Shown: one piece after another, positions 32,851 to 43,400 of the stretch
Position numbering within the stretch: position 1 is the stretch's first letter
How the letters are laid out: each line of letters opens with the position of its first letter
DNA from: Anaeramoeba flamelloides
Lineage: Eukaryota; Metamonada; Anaeramoebidae
Assembly: GCA_027625915.1 (NCBI GenBank)
Contig: JANTQA010000070.1
Location: forward strand, 11,227,001-11,291,000
Direction: 5' to 3'
Length of the DNA: 64,000 nt
Translations under genes and position numbers: made by a program
The notes under the pieces: model-generated
Databases searched by the model: none
What the model was told of the DNA's origin: nothing
Seen by the model: the letters and a program-made list of their open reading frames with translations, nothing else

Positions 32851-35532
32851 CTGAGTTTTCTTTTTCTTGTTGAATTGGAAAGGTGGTAGTCATCTTTCTG
32901 GTTAATGTTTATAATATTAGAAATCGAGAAAATAGTAGATAACAATTGAGATTAAGGTAAATTCCGGTAAAAAAATGATTTGTGTTTGAATATTGCAAGA
33001 ATCGGATATAACAAAAATTGGGGTAAATTTTTATAATTCAACATAGTTTTTAATTGGGAACACTCATAGAAACCGAAAATCAAATAATATTTATTAATCA
33101 AAAAACAAATTAACTTTTAAGAATAATTCATTAAATTACTGATAAATTCAAATATATATCTGTAAATTTTATATCATTTTCTTTTTTATAAATTATTATG
33201 CTCAAGCTTTGAATAAAACATTTTATGAAGTCAAGTCTTAAAAAACTTTGTAAAATTGGTTTTTCCTTCAAAAATATTCTTTCTCTTGAGCTGTTTTAAA
33301 AGTTGAGTGATGAGATTACAAAATCGGAAATTGAACTAAAAATTTCCTAAAATTTATTTGAATTTAACAGTATTTCCAACCAACTCAATAAAAACAATTT
33401 AAACTACTTTTTTAATGAAATTGTTCTTGTGGTACTGCTGATCTTCAAAAAATAGTTAATTTTTTTAATAATTGATCAATCAATCAAAAAAAAACCCATA
33501 CTAAAAGATAGTCCAAAAAAAATTCTTGTTGTATTGAAAAAAACTTTTATTTTGTCTTTATTTATTTATTTTTTCTTGTATTAATTGATCTAACTTATTC
33601 ATATTCATTAAGGTTCCCAATTATAAATCATATTTCACTTTTTTTTTACCTCTTTCACTTTTAATCCTAAATGGTAACTATTATAATTGAAAATTATTTC
33701 AAATTTTGAAATAATTATTGACATACAATTACAGCTAAAATGGTGAATCTCTGATAAATGTTATGGTTAAGTAGAAAAAAAATAAAATCTAGTTTTGAAC
33801 AAAATACCTTGCTTGAAAATAATTCCCAAAAAGATTATTAATTGTAAATATGGAAAATTGGTGTATAATTGATTAATTAACAATATGATTTTTAAAATCA
33901 AATTCTTTTTTTTCAGTAACAAATTTTTTATGAATCCAAGTCATAAACTGACAGAAAGTTCATTAAAGTGGTTTCCCGAAAAAATATCCACTTATTTGTT
34001 TGATAACATGAATAGATCTACATATTTTTAAAAAAATCGAGTTTTATTGAGGTTTGCAAGAAATTTGGAAAATGAAAAATTTTATTCTTGTTTTTTTATT
34101 GAATGAATATTGATTTGAACAAGTATAATTTAATTAATTCTCATTCTAGTAAGTGTGAAAGATATGATTTTAAAAGTTTGATTCTTAAATAAAAGGATTT
34201 GATTTTAATTATTTTTGAAATTTTTCAATAATTTCGATAATCATTTCCATAAAAAAACTTTTTCGTGGATTATTTTTATGTCAGGTATTTTTTTCAATAC
34301 AACAATTAATAGATGAACACTCAAAAAAAATTCGATATTTAAGCTTTTACAATTGGACCCTTGTAAAAATTTCAATCTAAACACCTTGGACTTTGTGGAT
34401 TTCATAAAAACAATTTCATGTTTTTGAAAGTCAAACAATATTTTTAATTGAATAACTTGAATAAAATTCAAATGAAATTTAACTTGTGTCTTTCAAGTTA
34501 TAAATGTTACCCTAAATTTGTCTATAATTAAAGTAGATTATAATGAAAAGTAAATTTTTTTTGTAGTATAGAGTTTAAATATCTCAAAAAAAATTATTAT
34601 TACATAACAAATTATTATTTTTTTTATGAATGATCACTCACCAATAATTTTCAATTTTGAGATTATATTTCAAATTCCTTTTCTAAATTTAAAATTAAAA
34701 CCAAAAAAATAGTATTACAGTATTTAATAATTCAGATTTAATCTTTCCAAAAAAGTTACTATTTTTTAATTTTTAAATGACAAAGATTAACTCAACAATA
34801 TTTATCATATAAAAAACACAAAGACTGATTAATTTTATTTCTTTTAGATAAAGCTAATTGTATTATTAAAATATTTCCAACAACTGAGAATAGTTCATCA
34901 AAATAATCTATTTATTAATTATTTAATTATTTAAAAAAATCCGAATTTTCAGCTACTAATCTACTATTCGCGACAAATTCAGGAAAGATATTTTATGACT
35001 TTGGAGTCTGGAAACCGATAGACCAATGTGTAAATTTCTCTGGAAATGTTACCTTGTTTCTGAAAAATCTTTTTTTTTTTACTAATACAAATAATATTTT
35101 TAAATTTATAAGATCATAAAATAATACTATTTTAAATTAAGCTTTTTTATAGACATTTGAATCACCCTAATCTGATTTTACAAAAAGTGTAATAAATTTT
35201 AATCTTAGACTTCCTCGTGGTAGACGCTATCACCTTAAGTCAGAAAATAAAGTCGAGATCATTTAAGAAAATGATAAAAGAATAATTTTTCAAAGATCTT
35301 TTATTATTATTTGGAAAATAGAATGTTTAAGACATAAAATCATTTGTTTTTTTTGAAAAGTACTTAATTTAGCCCATAAATACTGTTGGGAGTCTAAATA
35401 GTTATAGTTTGGAAATTAAAATAATTCTAAACTTTACCGAATATTAAAATTCAATAAATTTTAATTATCATTTTCAAAGTTTTTTCATATCTTTATTTTT
35501 TATATTAATTGTTTGTTTGTTCTATTTTCAAT
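32851..35532. other. Non-coding AT-rich region upstream of the RING gene
   Basis: No gene seen on either strand. The segment up to 32960 resembles 52965-53060 beyond the B-box exon. Family I-like sequence lies at 34690-35290. The 5' exons of the B-box gene, if any survive, are not recognised here. Confidence 0.5.
34690..35290 (+). repeat. Dispersed repeat family I, copy 2
   Basis: Resembles 31020-31340 in order (CTACTAATC block, then ACTTCCTCGTGGTAGACGC). The part 34850-35000 matches the complement of 62640-62870. Non-coding and diverged. Confidence 0.4.
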
Positions 35533-36740
35533 ATGGCCGAAGAGTTTCTCAAATGGATCAAATGTAACAAATGCCTTGAATCATTACCAACAAAAAATTC
35601 CAAGCTAACATCTTGTGGACATTTTTTTTGTGGGAAATGTTTACCGATCGAACAGAACTGTTGGTTTAGCTGTCCGAAGTGCAATAACCAAGCAACCTAT
35701 ACACCTTTTAATAAAAATGTAACTTTCATAATTCCGAATTTGTCTCTAAATTGAACAAAGAAATTACAATACTTTTTTTTTTTTATTTTTTTTTTTTTTA
35801 ACTGATATAAATTTTGGTATTTGACGATTTTATCTAGTTTCAACAATTGCCATTAGAAGTCCTAAAGTATTTTCAAAATCCAATTCCACATATTAAGCAA
35901 TTAATAGATCTATTATCATTTCAAGAAGATCAAAAAAATTGTTTTTGTGAATCTGTAGCCTTATTGGAGCAAAAAAATCTCAATTTAGAAACAGACAATC
36001 TCAAATTACAGAACAAGATTAAGATTTTAAAAAATCAAAATGACATCTTAGTAAAAAACCTAAACCAACAGAAAAATGTGAAAGATACAGAAATTGACAA
36101 AAACGGTGCTGAAACATATACAGGAGAAAACAAAAATAATCAAAAGGTTGAAGAGATAAATTCAGAGAGATTTATGTTTACCTTTTCGAAGAATAATTCT
36201 CGAAATGAATATTGCCAAACACCATTTTACCAAGGGTTTAATGAAAGTCATAACAAGAAACCCCAAAGACAAAAAAAATTGAAAACAAAGCGATCTTTGA
36301 GGAAAAAAAGTGATTATTATTCCAAAATCTTGGAATACAATCAAAAATCGAGGTCATTTATAAACCCATATTTACAAAAACTTGTTTCAAACAAGATTAA
36401 AGACAATGGAAAAAATACTCAAAACAAGTATCACAAATCAAGATCCCAAGAAAATGATCTGAAATATAAAAATTCTTTATCTTTTATTAAACCATCAAAG
36501 AATACTTTAATCTATAAAAAAAATGTGAAAAAATATAATCAAAAAAATACTTCTATTCAACAAAAGGAATCAGGTAAAAACCAGATTTCGCATCGGAAAC
36601 GATTTCCAAAATATCAACCTGTCCAGGAGTATCACAGCCATACCAAAAAATTTATCGAGAATCTTACCATCGACACAATGCCCAAAAAATTATTTCGATC
36701 AAAAGATACCTTATCATTTTTAACAAAGCAAGATGATTAA
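35533..36740 (+). CDS. RING protein of the Zip3/RNF212/HEI10 type (meiotic crossover factor), two exons
   Basis: Exons 35533-35718 and 35838-36740, joined in phase 0 by a 119-base intron (GTAACT donor, CTAG acceptor), give 362 residues. A TTG-started extension upstream has no ATG, so the ATG before GCCGAAGAG is chosen. The RING is an exact C3HC4 pattern at the extreme N-terminus: C11, C14, C28, H30, C33, C36, C47, C50. It is followed by a short linker with FQQLPLEVLKYFQNPI, a coiled coil (about 88-145: LLSFQEDQKN, then LEQKNLNLETDNLKLQNKIK) and a long basic Ser/Lys/Asn tail. N-terminal RING, short spacer, coiled coil and a disordered basic tail is the layout of the Zip3/ZHP-3/RNF212 SUMO or ubiquitin ligases that mark crossover sites on the synaptonemal complex. 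RNF212 shares the NCGHxYC-type spacing. A generic RING-coiled-coil ligase is the alternative. Confidence 0.75.
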
Positions 36741-37489
36741 TTTTATTTTTTTTTATGCTTTTGAATTGTTATATATTTTTTAGTCTCTTAATCTCATCTA
36801 TTAAAGTCCTTTATATCAGTAAATTATCTCACTTTGGATTTTTTGAACCTTATTTTTTTTATTTTATAATTTTTTTATTATTTTTATTACTTTTTTTGTT
36901 TTAAAGATGTATGTTTGTAACAAAGTAAAAGAGTATTGTTTCATAACAATTTAGAAAATTAATTTAAGGATAGTTTTCTTAATGAATTCTCCAGTTCCAT
37001 TAAAAATAGTATCCCATCATTTTCATAAAAGTGAACATAATCTACTATCAACAGATTAATTTAATCATTTTGGTAAAAAGATTTAGTTTTTTTGGATTTA
37101 TTTTTATGTATCAAATGTTAAAAAACAAAACTCTTAACCAGCAAACATGTGAATTTTGAATTCGCTAAATTTGTGTATTCTAATTCATGGATTTTCCAGG
37201 AATTAGTGTCTAGATACAACCAATAGAAGGATTTGAAACTTAATTTAGTTTTCTAAAAAATGATGAGTCATATATTGGTAAAAAAAGAACAATGAAAAAA
37301 AAAAATAAAAGAAAATAAAAAATAAATCGAAAAAATTTCAAGTTATTAGATACATGAAAATTAAAAAATTTAGAGATTATTAAAAATAGAGACCATTTTT
37401 TTAATAAATTGTTGTGTCATATTGGTCAAAAAAATTATTTTATAGTAATTTAAGAGATTATTTTTGTGTAAATTTTCCTTGACAAATCA

Positions 37490-38170
37490 TCATACTCTTC
37501 TTAATTGGTAATGATTTTGAAGTAAAAATCTTTTTTTTTGAGTTCCTTTATCCATGTTTTCTAAATTATTTTGTATTCAAAGTAGATCAAGTTTTGTAAT
37601 GAATTAATTACATGCCTTTATAGGGTTTAAAAGGTTATTGGAAGAAAATAATTTATTTTGGAAATTTCAAAAACAAAATCATTTTTTCACATTTTTATAA
37701 TTTTTTTTCCATTTTTTTTAGATCCAGAATTGTTTTATAAATATTTATTTTTTATTGCAAGATCTATGGTCATGGGGTAAAAAACTGTTCTTCCAATATT
37801 TGTGAAATCGTGAAAATACTTGTAGAAAAATCATATTGATTTCTATTTGAATTTTGTTTGGATCACAAATTAAAGTTAAAAATGAATATTATTGTTTTTT
37901 TCTCAATGGTTCACTAAAAATTTTTAGTTTTTCAATTTTTAAGAAAATATATTTACTGATTAGATTTGCTTCATAAGAAAAATAATAATGATCCAAATGT
38001 GTATCATTCTAATTATTTCTATTTTTTTCTTCAAAAGTCAATTATATAAAAGATAATTGAAATTTGGAAATTTTTTTTGTACAATTTTACTAGATAAAGG
38101 GGTTTAGATTGAAATTTTGACTTGAGAAATTATTGTTTGAGTTTTATAAATTATTCATGGAGAATATGTA
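37490..38170 (-). repeat. Dispersed repeat family E, copy 3 (reverse)
   Basis: Reverse of 38590-39230, only about 400 bases away, so the two form a large imperfect inverted repeat. Landmarks: TTGCAAGATCTATGGTCATG and ATATTGATTTCTATTTGAAT. Confidence 0.55.
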
Positions 38171-38269
38171 TTTTTTTCAAATGTTGTTATTGTTTTATTT
38201 ATCAAGTATCATTTGTTTTTTCAAGTGTTACATATTGTTTAAATTGAAGTTTTAGAAAATTATTCATAT

Positions 38270-38570
38270 TAAAATTTTAATTTTGGCCTAAATAAATAAA
38301 TTTCATTTTTCTCTTGATTTAATATTTATTTGAAAATTTATCTGAAATAAAATTACAATTTCTCATTTATATAACTTTTTATTATTATTTTTTTGTATCA
38401 TTGGATCCACAACATTATTTTATAGTTATTATTAATAATAATTTAATTTATTGAGTTTTGAATTATTATTATTTTACTAAAATTTCTTATTTAAAAAATA
38501 AACAAAAAATAAAAATCTTTAAAGAAGATTGAGTGAAATGATAATCTTTTTAATTTAAACTTTGTTGTGT
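38270..38570 (+). repeat. Dispersed repeat family H, copy 3 (partial)
   Basis: Matches 9710-9960: a CCTAAATAAATAAATTTCAT-like block, TCTCTTGATTTAATATTTAT and AAAATCTTTAAAGAAGATT. It sits between the two inverted copies of family E. Confidence 0.5.
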
Positions 38571-38589
38571 CAAAGTGTCAAATATTTTT

Positions 38590-39230
38590 TTAAAATATCA
38601 ATTATTTTTTATCTAATTGACTTTTGAAGAAAAAATAAGAAATAATTAGAATGATAAACATCAAAGAATTATTGATACCAGTCTGAAATAAAACTAATTA
38701 ATCAATAAATATATTTTCTTAAAAATTGAAAAACTCAAAATTTTTAGTGAACCATTGAGAAAAACAAGAATGTTTTTTTTGATCTATTACAGCTATTTGC
38801 AAAAAAAATAGGAAACAATTTTCACTTCATTTTCTATACTTTTCTTTTAGAAATTAAGTCCCCAAAGAAGTAGGTTGTGATTTGTGATCTCTCTTTGAAA
38901 AAGCAAAATGAAAAATTCAGTGAAAATTTTTTAACATTTATTATACAAATATTAGGATCAAAGATTGAAAAAAATTCCAATAGATATCAGTATTATTTCT
39001 CAACAATCATTTCGACAGTTTCACAACATGAGAATAACACATTTTTACCAAGTGACTATTGATCTTGTAATAAAAAAAAATTTACAACTGAATTACTTGT
39101 GTCAAAAAAAAATCGAAAAAAAAAAACAAAAATGTGAAAAAATGTGAAAAAATGATTTCAATTTTGAAAATTTCCAGAATAATTTTTTTCTTCAATATAT
39201 CCATTCAAACCCTTTAAACATATGCAATTT
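38590..39230 (+). repeat. Dispersed repeat family E, copy 4
   Basis: Collinear with 59580-60040, but split by about 140 extra bases at 38795-38935. Landmarks: GATACCAGTCTGAA, AATTCCAATAGATATCAG, AAGTGACTATTGATCTTG. Confidence 0.6.
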
Positions 39231-40400
39231 ACCTGCTAAAACTGCCCCTCCTCTCTTGACTGGAAATAGTTGAGATTAAAGATAATTATTGATATAATAA
39301 TGAATTACTATATATATATATATATATATATATTTATAGATTTAAATTTTTTAGATATTTTTTTTTGGCTAATAATAAGTTTCAGTTTTTTAAATTAATC
39401 TTATATCGTTTTAAAAAATTTTTCTTGTAAATTTTTTTCTTTTTCTAATCAAATTACATGTATAAAATTATTATTTTCTATATTATCTAATAATTAGTAA
39501 ATGGAAAATTTATTTTTTTAATTATAATACTCATCAATTTCTTTTAAACACTCTATCTTTATTATATTTTCGTGTTTTTTGGTGTTACAATAAAAAAAGA
39601 ATCGTTTTTATGTTTTTCAAGATCTCTTTTTGTTTTTTGAAATTATTAACAGAAATTATTTTGAACCAAAAACAAATAATCATTTTAATGTTGCACTTTT
39701 ACTGTGACAAATGATATTGGTGTGCTCTTGTTTATTTCTTCCCTTTTAAGCAAATAAATTTGGTGATCAAAAAACGGTTCATTCAAAGAATTTAAAGAAA
39801 GGACACCCTATACCATTAATAATTAACTGAACTCATTTTTACAAAAATCCGAAAAGGATACATTTTCAACCCAAAGAATTGAGAATTAAAACTAATTAAA
39901 GAAAAAGTCCACTTTTAATTCTTCTTTTGACAAAAAAAAAATCCCTCTCAACTTTTTCAGTATTTTATCTTTTTATAAAAAAAAAAATTTCTTCGAATTT
40001 ATCCCTTCTTACCTTTTCGAAACCACTTTAAATAAAATTTATGGCCAATATTACCTTTGAAGTTAAGTAAAAGATACAAAAAATCAAATTTTATTCAAAA
40101 AAAAAAAAATTCAAATTAAATTATTTTTTTTTTAAACACTAAATCCAAAAAAACACCAAAAAATATATCTGTTCATGCTAAAGTTTGGATTAGATAACTA
40201 ATTTTTATGTTTTAATTACAAATACAAAACATAATATTTTATTTTGCAAATTTTATACAAAAAAAATTCACACGCACACACACATATCTCTTCAAAATAT
40301 TAAATTATTAAAAGGTTATTTTGTGTATTATTTATTTTTCGTATTAATATTAGGTATATAAACTAAATCATTAAAATTATTCAAATAAAATAATAAATAA

Positions 40401-43400
40401 TTAATCTTCATTTGAATCGTTTATTTCGTCATCAGAAAAATCTGAATTTGAAAAATTATTTCTAGTTAAATTTGTATTTTGTTTTTTATTTTGTTTTGAA
40501 GATTTTTTTTTTATAAGATTCTTTTGGTTGATATTATCTTCTTCATTTTCATTTTCATTTTCATTAACATTTTCATTTTCAATCTCATTCTCAGTCTTAC
40601 TGTTTAAAACTCCAAATTCTGGATCTGAATCTTTGTATTCAGAATCGCTATTATCAAAAGTCAATTGTTGATTCAATTGTGCAATAACTCCAATTTGCTT
40701 TTGAATCGTGTCCATCCATTCGATCATTTTACTTTTCGAGTCACATTTCAAAGTAAAAATTTGATCGTATGATGAAAGATCAAAAGCAAATTTTTTTTCT
40801 TTGTTTAATTTGAAATTCAGTTTAACTGATAAATTAATAAGGTCAATTGCTTCAGAAATATTTAATTTTTTGTTTGAGCGATGGCATAATAATAAATGTT
40901 GTTGTTTGAGTATGACATAAATTTTTTTCCATTTTTTACCAAAATTGGAAGTATATTTGGATAAAAAGTCTTCTTTCACAGTAATGGTTCCATATTTGTC
41001 CATGTTATTTTCTTCACCTTTTTTCTTTCTCTTTTTTTTAATGTTTCTTCTGCCTCTGCTTCTGCTTCTGGTCCTACTGATACTTTTCTTTTTTTCGATT
41101 TTTTTTTTTTCCATTTCCATTTCTTTCTTCTTTTTCTTATCCATTTCATTCTCCCTCTCCCTCTCCTTCTCCCTCTTTTTCTCCTTCTCCCTCTCCATCT
41201 TTTTATTTTTTTTCTTCTCCCTCTCCATCTCCTTCTCCATCTTTTTATTTTTTTTCTTCTCCCTCTCCCTCTCCCTCTCATTCCCCTTCCCCCTCAGCTT
41301 ATTTTCCTCGTTTTCATTCAGGTCTTTTTTTAAGCTGACAAAAACTGACTTATCCATAAAAGATTCGACATCAATGGTTAGTATACCGCTATCTTTTGAA
41401 ACACCCCAGACTAAATTATCTTGCTGTGTTCTAGCATTTATATCTGTTTGCAATCTGTTATTCCAGCATAAATAAATATGCTTCCTTAAAGTCAAAATCC
41501 ATTTCAAGATTGTATCAAGATCTTGATGGCTAAAATAATAAATTTTGTTTGAGGTCAAGAGTTCAAACCCAAATTTATAATGAGGGTTAAAACGGATTTC
41601 GCATTCTGCTAAGAAGATTATTTTCTTTAAATCCTTTAATTCAATTTTCTCGTCATCGTCATTATTGTCTTTGAATATGCATAGATTTTCTTGCAATAAT
41701 ACTAAAAATTGATTTTTTTTTTTTTGCTTTCGATTTTTGTTGAGTTTTAAATTACCCATTTTTTTTGAATTAGTTTTAATTGTGGGAACGGTCCATTCCT
41801 CTTTTTGGTATTTTTCATATTCGGGATTTTTATATATCGAATCTGTATTTTTTATCTGCTTGCTGGCCTTAGTCGTGTATATTTTCATTTTTTCACTTTT
41901 CAACCGATCGAAAGCAGAAATCCATTGTAACTGTTCCTCGATGGTTTTAAAATATAAGGTATGATTTCCAACAGAACTTTGTTGTTGTTCCTCGTCATCC
42001 TTTTTTGTCAAATTCCAAGATTTGATGCAGAGCCCAGGGTTGTATTGCCATTTTTGATTTTGCTTTTCATCGGTTTGATCCAAATCTGGTATATGCGAGG
42101 TATAAGTGTCTATGTCGATGTTAATTTTTTTTAATAACGTTGATGATTTTTTCGCCTTTTTCGCCCTTTTCGAAATGACTAATAAGTCATTAAATAAATG
42201 AAGATACGCTTCGATATACTTTGTGCTGCTTTTCCCACTGCTCAAGGAAATTAATGAACCCCCTTCCCTTATAAACCTCCTTGAAGGCGAAATGATATCA
42301 TCGAGCCCTTTCACCTCGCTTTGAATTTTAAAGATTTCTTCCATTTTTTCTGCCTCTCTCTTTTTTTCATTGCAATGGTTGGCAATGTCTTGCACCTGAG
42401 TCAACGATTTTGTTAAATTTTTATAATCTGGATGCCTTTCGTTTGTATGGTTAACCAAATCTTGCAAAAGCATTACATATCTTGGAATACGCTGGATGGG
42501 CATGATTAAATAAAAACTCAAATTCATATTCTTGGCTTCAGGCAGATTGGATTGCTTGTCTAAAAATTTTACGAGACTTTTATTTTTGGAAGTCAGCTTT
42601 GTCAAAGTGTGAAGCGCACTATTATAATTGTTAATATAAACAGTATATATTTTTAAAAAGCTTACCAAGGTCAACAAGATATCACCTAGCAATGTTTGTT
42701 CATTCCATTCTTCACATCTTGGTTTAATTTGCTTTAAGAGCAATTCATTGAAATTCAAAATAGAGATAATCCCTGAAAAGATTGATCTGATCTCTTCTGG
42801 CTTTAAATATTCTTTTTCTAATGGATTTAAATATATTTTGACCATTGTCGAGAGAGATTCAACATACGACTCTTCAGAGGATAATAATTCCTTTGCTATT
42901 TGCATCCTCCGGTTTTTATTTTTCTTGATTGTTTTTTGTTTTTTTTCTTCTATATCTTTTTCTTCTTGAATTTCTTCATTTTGGATTTTTTCTACCATTT
43001 TACTTTCTGATTCCGTTCCTGAACTTGCTTCCGATTTTTTATCTGTTTTATTTTCTGTTTCATCAACTTTTGGTTCTTCTGTTTCTTCATTATTTTGATT
43101 TTCTTTATCTGAGTCTAGTTCTGTTCCGATTCGGGTATCAGGTTCAGTTTCGGTTTTCTTTTCTTGTACTTTTTCTTTTTCTTCTTCTTCGTTTTCTACT
43201 TTTATATTTTTTTTTTGCTTTTTTTCTTCTAGATCTTTTTCTTCTTGAATTTCTTCATTTTGGATTTTTTCTACCATTTTACTTTCAGATTCCGATCTTG
43301 AACTTGTTTCAGATTTTTTATCTGTGTCTGTTTCCAATTCTACTTTTAAATTTTTGATTTGTTGATCTTTTTCTACTTTTTTTTCATTTTTTTCTTCTGA

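Larger units (their letters stand above)
36741..40400. other. Non-coding region with an inverted pair of family E
   Basis: No gene is seen. Contents: family E reversed (37490-38170), family H (38270-38570), family E direct (38590-39230) and a TA microsatellite (39308-39332). 39600-40260 is near the RhoGEF gene's 3' end and shows nothing further. Confidence 0.55.

Noticed and set aside
38877-39147. Two short plus-strand frames
   Set aside because: They fall within dispersed family E, whose other copies do not keep the frames.
40945-41475. 176-codon plus-strand frame with Phe/Ser/Leu runs
   Set aside because: Antisense of the Arg/Glu/Lys repeat and third PH region of the RhoGEF gene.
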